8,530 nt of DNA from a bacterium (GTDB lineage: Bacteria; Patescibacteriota; Saccharimonadia; Saccharimonadales; UBA4665): positions 1-8,530 of the forward strand of contig JAKPIL010000011.1 in assembly GCA_029549845.1 (NCBI GenBank), given 5' to 3'. This document shows positions 6,398 through 8,530 of this stretch, one piece after another. The notes beneath the pieces were generated by a model. That model saw only the letters and a program-made list of their open reading frames with translations. It searched no databases and was not told the origin of the DNA. Numbering within the stretch: position 1 is the stretch's first letter; the number at the start of each line of letters is the position of its first letter. A program made the translations under genes and the position numbers.

Positions 6398-6697
6398 CGG
6401 CTGCAGGCCGCTAGATATCCGTCGCGTGAGCGACGTTAGCTGTGAGCGGCCATGCGGAAGCTCCTGGCTCATGATGTTGTCGGCTTTGACAACTTCCGTC
6501 AGGCGGCACGAGTTGTTTGACGATGGGTAGTATTGCCGGTGGCAATACTACCTTGAGGAGTTCTCGTGTCGGTCGTCAAAACGAGCAACAGCTGACCAAG
6601 AGGTGTAGCCCTGGCCGAGGTTTCTCGCTTCCTCTTTTCTGGTAAAAGAGGAAGTCGCCGTGCGGGCGCGAGAGCCCGCATTGCCTGAGGCTGGCAG
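6397..6697. other. Cluster of inverted repeats, candidate structured RNA
   Basis: No convincing gene lies here, yet inverted repeats are packed end to end. Hairpins: 6397-6411 (5 bp); 6420-6435 (6 bp, GTGA tetraloop); 6455-6460 with 6493-6498, enclosing 6477-6481 with 6488-6492; 6526-6537 with 6541-6552 (12 bp perfect, 3-base loop); 6616-6627 (4 bp); 6628-6638 with 6644-6654 (11 bp perfect); 6661-6667 with 6674-6680 (7 bp); 6682-6685 with 6693-6696. Longer-range pairs: 6435-6443 with 6588-6596 (9 bp, one G-U), 6504-6512 with 6563-6571 (9 bp, one G-U), and 6516-6523 with 6573-6580 (8 bp). The last two interlock as a pseudoknot. I recognise no known family: RNase P, tmRNA, SRP, 6S and group II domain V hallmarks are absent. 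The strand is uncertain because hairpins are symmetric; plus is favoured only by the position after ino1. DNA-level hairpins or a decayed mobile repeat are alternatives. Confidence 0.45.
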
Positions 6698-6770
6698 TCC
6701 GAGAGCTGATATGTAGATTAATATGGAGTTATTATTCTTGCATAAATCTATACGCCAGCTTTAACACAAA
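6698..6770. other. AT-rich spacer, nothing recognised
   Basis: Between the hairpin cluster and the next promoter the sequence turns AT-rich. It holds no terminator-like stem and only a 13-codon frame (ATG at 6724) with no support. It probably forms the upstream region of the small membrane protein gene. Confidence 0.5.
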
Positions 6771-6799
6771 TTGACTGTATGACGTTTTTTGTGCATAAT
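6771..6799 (+). promoter_or_regulatory. Promoter of the small membrane protein gene
   Basis: A good sigma-70-type pair: TTGACT at 6771-6776, a 17-base spacer, and CATAAT at 6794-6799. The -10 ends 8 bases before the ATG at 6808, so the message should begin within a few bases of the start codon. No Shine-Dalgarno site is present. This is the best complete promoter in the window. Confidence 0.8.
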
Positions 6800-6807
6800 A
6801 ATCACCT

Positions 6808-7119
6808 ATGACTGATCCTGAAACCACCCCGAACGCAGACAGGACCCTCCCTGTTACAAGTGGGGATTTGTATAGGATTCGCCAGGTGGGAGAAATACGC
6901 GGGGCAGTAGGCGATGCAATGCTATTGGCAGGCATCGGAGCCGTACTGTTACACGCCGATGCCTCGGCAAATAATATGCCGACCATTAGTTTTGCTTTTG
7001 AGAACGGCTCATCATCTCGAGGCGGAATGCTAGTAGCCGCCGCTGGCATAGTAACCTGTAACGCGATCTTCAAAGGGGCAGTGCACCATTACAGGACCAG
7101 AAATAGAACGCGCAAATAG
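6808..7119 (+). CDS. Small two-helix membrane protein, unknown function
   Basis: I do not recognise this 103-residue protein. A polar N-terminus (about 1-30) has several Asp/Glu/Thr/Pro residues. Two hydrophobic, Ala/Gly-rich segments follow, at about 33-52 (AVGDAMLLAGIGAVLLHADA) and 73-91, joined by a polar loop rich in Asn/Ser/Gly. The C-terminus is strongly basic (HHYRTRNRTRK), which by the positive-inside rule puts both ends in the cytoplasm and the loop outside. No signal peptide or cysteine motif is seen. A strong promoter directly upstream makes it a real gene in spite of its size. It is convergent with the RmuC gene, with only 12 bases between the stop codons and no terminator there. 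The stop is TAG. Confidence 0.75.
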   Translation: MTDPETTPNADRTLPVTSGDLYRIRQVGEIRGAVGDAMLLAGIGAVLLHADASANNMPTISFAFENGSSSRGGMLVAAAGIVTCNAIFKGAVHHYRTRNRTRK

Positions 7120-7131
7120 TACATTTTGCAC

Positions 7132-8205
7132 CTATTCGTCTGCTTGGGGTTTATCGAGTAAAAGCGGTTCGACGCTGGCGGTTGTGTCGGCTATCTTCAC
7201 GACATCACGGTCCATACGGCCCAGACTTTTGTGCGCAGCATTGAAATGGTTCACCGTAGTACCGAGTGCGTTGCCTAGTTTTTGCATGAAGCTGTCGTGA
7301 GCGGCAATATGTTTGCCCAGTTCCCCAACACGCTTCTGGATGTCTTTAGCCTGCTCTTCTATTTGCAAGCTTTTCAAGCCCTGCATGACCGTTTGCAAAT
7401 ACGCCAACAGCGTCGTAGGACTCACGATGATGACTTTCTTATCGATAAACGCGTATTCTATAAGGTCACGCGAGTTTGTACCGGTAGCGCCCACGTTGTT
7501 TATGAGGAGGTCGTAGTATATCGCCTCGCTGGGGATGAACATAAAGGCGTAGTCGAGCGTGTTTTCGGCCGGGCGAATGTACTTGCTCGTTTCATCTATG
7601 CGGTTTTTGAGGTCGGCTTTGAATATTTTCACTATGGCCTCACGCTGCGTTTTATCTTTTTCCTCTATGAGCCGGTTGTAATTTTCCAGGCTAAATTTAC
7701 TGTCTATGGGTAGCAATCGCCCCTTATCGAGCTTTATGACAGCATCGACGATTTGCCCATCCTTAAACCCATACTGCATTTCATAAATATGCGGTGGCAG
7801 GACATTACCAAGCACTGTGTCTAGGTAGTATTCGCCCAGTCCACCGCGCTGCTTGGGGTTTTGCAGCACGTTCTGCAGTGTTTTGAGCTCGTCGGCCACA
7901 TCTACCACGCGCTTGTTTGATTCCTTCAGCTCCGTGAGGTTTCGGGTAATTTCGGTGATGATTTTATTGCTCTCACTGGATTGTTTCTGCATGGCGCCGA
8001 ACATGGCCGACTGCGATTTATCAAGCCGATCGCTTATCTGCGTCTGCACGCCTTCCTTCAGCTTCGTAATATCCTCGCTTAGGTTCCGCAAATCTTCCTT
8101 GAGCAGCAGTGCGCTTTCATTACTAGGCTTGCGCGTGAGCACAAAAACCAGCGCCACCGCCAGCAAAACAACGACAACCCCCAGTATGATAACCACCGTT
8201 TCCAT
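7132..8205 (-). CDS. rmuC: RmuC-family DNA recombination protein
   Basis: The 357-residue protein has the standard RmuC layout. Residues 3-23 are one membrane helix, 30-112 a predicted coiled coil of charged heptads, and about 113-340 the RmuC domain. Family marks seen are NPKQRGGLGEYYLDTVL at 116-132, LPIDSKFSLENY at 165-176, FMFIPSEAIY at 221-230 and VIIVSPTTLLAYL at 258-270. A short acidic tail ends the protein. RmuC proteins limit inversions at short repeats and have a nuclease-like core related to the PD-(D/E)XK fold; the Asp168-x-Lys170 pair and Glu125 fit such a core, though this is inference from the fold. The usual Trp of the 'RG.WGE' motif is Leu here. The ATG at 8205 directly follows a -10 box and lies 15 bases after the ZIP-like gene, so it may be expressed both from its own promoter and by read-through. 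Confidence 0.95.
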   Translation of the reverse strand: METVVIILGVVVVLLAVALVFVLTRKPSNESALLLKEDLRNLSEDITKLKEGVQTQISDRLDKSQSAMFGAMQKQSSESNKIITEITRNLTELKESNKRVVDVADELKTLQNVLQNPKQRGGLGEYYLDTVLGNVLPPHIYEMQYGFKDGQIVDAVIKLDKGRLLPIDSKFSLENYNRLIEEKDKTQREAIVKIFKADLKNRIDETSKYIRPAENTLDYAFMFIPSEAIYYDLLINNVGATGTNSRDLIEYAFIDKKVIIVSPTTLLAYLQTVMQGLKSLQIEEQAKDIQKRVGELGKHIAAHDSFMQKLGNALGTTVNHFNAAHKSLGRMDRDVVKIADTTASVEPLLLDKPQADE

Positions 8206-8211
8206 AGAGTC

Positions 8212-8240
8212 AGTATAGCATTAGGCTAAGCGAGTGACGA
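8212..8240 (-). promoter_or_regulatory. Promoter of rmuC inside the end of the ZIP gene
   Basis: On the minus strand the -35 TCGTCA (8235-8240) and -10 TATACT (8212-8217) are 17 bases apart, with an extended TGC before the -10. The -10 ends 6 bases before the ATG, so +1 would be the A of ATG itself. The -35 lies in the last codons of the upstream gene. No Shine-Dalgarno site is present. Confidence 0.65.
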
Positions 8241-8530
8241 AATACATCACCACCGCGCCAAGTACAGTCAGCGCAATAGTGCCATACGAAGAACGTTTGC
8301 TGTGTGCTTCTGGCAAGATTTCTGCCGCCGCAATGTACAGCAAGAAGCCAGCAAAGAAAGAGAGATACCACAGGACAAATTCGTCACCAAAGTGTATGAG
8401 GTAGCTCAAAAGTACACCGGTGAGCGGAGCCGCCGCATCGACTGCCAGCATAACCACAGCTTTTCGTCGATTATTTTTATGAGCCAGCATAAGGTTGACC
8501 GTATTGAGGCCATCTGAAAAGCTGTGAGCT
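8221..8530 (-). CDS. ZIP-like metal permease, N-terminal part outside window
   Basis: The frame runs off the right edge; the last 102 residues are visible. They open with HSFSDG at residues 2-7, a version of the H-N-x-x-D-G metal motif of transmembrane helix 4 in ZIP (zinc/iron-regulated) transporters. A short basic loop (HKNNRRKA) follows, then helices at about 28-45, 52-73 and 83-100. The third-last helix would normally carry HEIPHE; here that place reads AVDAAAPLTG, with Asp but no His. The 'GFLLYIAAAEILPEAH' segment matches the helix 7 pattern of bacterial ZIP/GufA-like proteins. The family moves divalent metals such as zinc, iron or manganese across the cytoplasmic membrane. The missing His pair makes metal choice or even transport uncertain. 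It ends in TAA 15 bases before rmuC and is probably the first gene of a two-gene unit. Confidence 0.8.
   Translation of the reverse strand, partial: AHSFSDGLNTVNLMLAHKNNRRKAVVMLAVDAAAPLTGVLLSYLIHFGDEFVLWYLSFFAGFLLYIAAAEILPEAHSKRSSYGTIALTVLGAVVMYFVTRLA

Noticed and set aside
6499..6681. A 60-codon minus-strand frame in the hairpin region
   Set aside because: The product is low-complexity and basic, there is no promoter or ribosome site, and the frame is made of hairpin arms.
6397..6697. Integron attC site, group II intron remnant, RNase P RNA or tmRNA
   Set aside because: I looked for core-site consensus (RYYYAAC/GTTRRRY), domain V, the RNase P P4 sequences and tmRNA ends, and none is present.

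Overview
The window looks like ordinary chromosome from a small-genome bacterium of the candidate phyla radiation, most likely Candidatus Saccharibacteria. That placement is inference. It rests on the gene mix (LysM protein, RmuC, a ZIP-like permease, UppP, actinobacterial-type inositol-phosphate synthase), on a 'GWP' helical module at the N-terminus of the ABC exporter, and on -10 boxes sitting directly in front of start codons that lack Shine-Dalgarno sites. TGA is a normal stop (it ends the LysR and ino1 genes), so the UGA-recoded Gracilibacteria/SR1 group is unlikely. I see no insertion sequence, prophage, CRISPR array, tRNA or rRNA.

Layout. 1-610 (+): 3' part of an acidic protein with two LysM domains, followed by a hairpin terminator. 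775-2994 (-): a fused ABC exporter convergent with it. 3053-3184 (+): a very small possible zinc-ribbon ORF with a GTG start. 3229-4041 (+): undecaprenyl-diphosphatase UppP. 4202-5098 (-): a LysR regulator convergent with uppP. 5184-6314 (+): inositol-1-phosphate synthase, divergent from the LysR gene. 6315-6807: almost 500 bases without a convincing gene, holding an ordered tandem repeat and a dense set of inverted repeats that could be a structured RNA. 6808-7119 (+): a small two-helix membrane protein. 7132-8205 (-): RmuC. 8221-8530 (-): C-terminal part of a ZIP-like metal permease.

How the genes relate. Most genes look singly transcribed, with frequent strand changes. The LysR-ino1 pair is the clearest regulatory unit: a 37-bp near-perfect palindrome covers the lysR -10 box and start codon and lies just upstream of the ino1 promoter, as expected for an autoregulated LysR activator/repressor. 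UppP, the LysM protein and perhaps the ABC exporter concern the cell envelope. RmuC lies 15 bases after the ZIP gene and may be co-transcribed, but it also has its own promoter.

Four observations deserve most attention: short-leader or leaderless promoters on five of the six complete main genes, the LysR palindrome, the two-block heptamer repeat at 6332-6397, and the inverted-repeat cluster at 6397-6697 with a possible pseudoknot.
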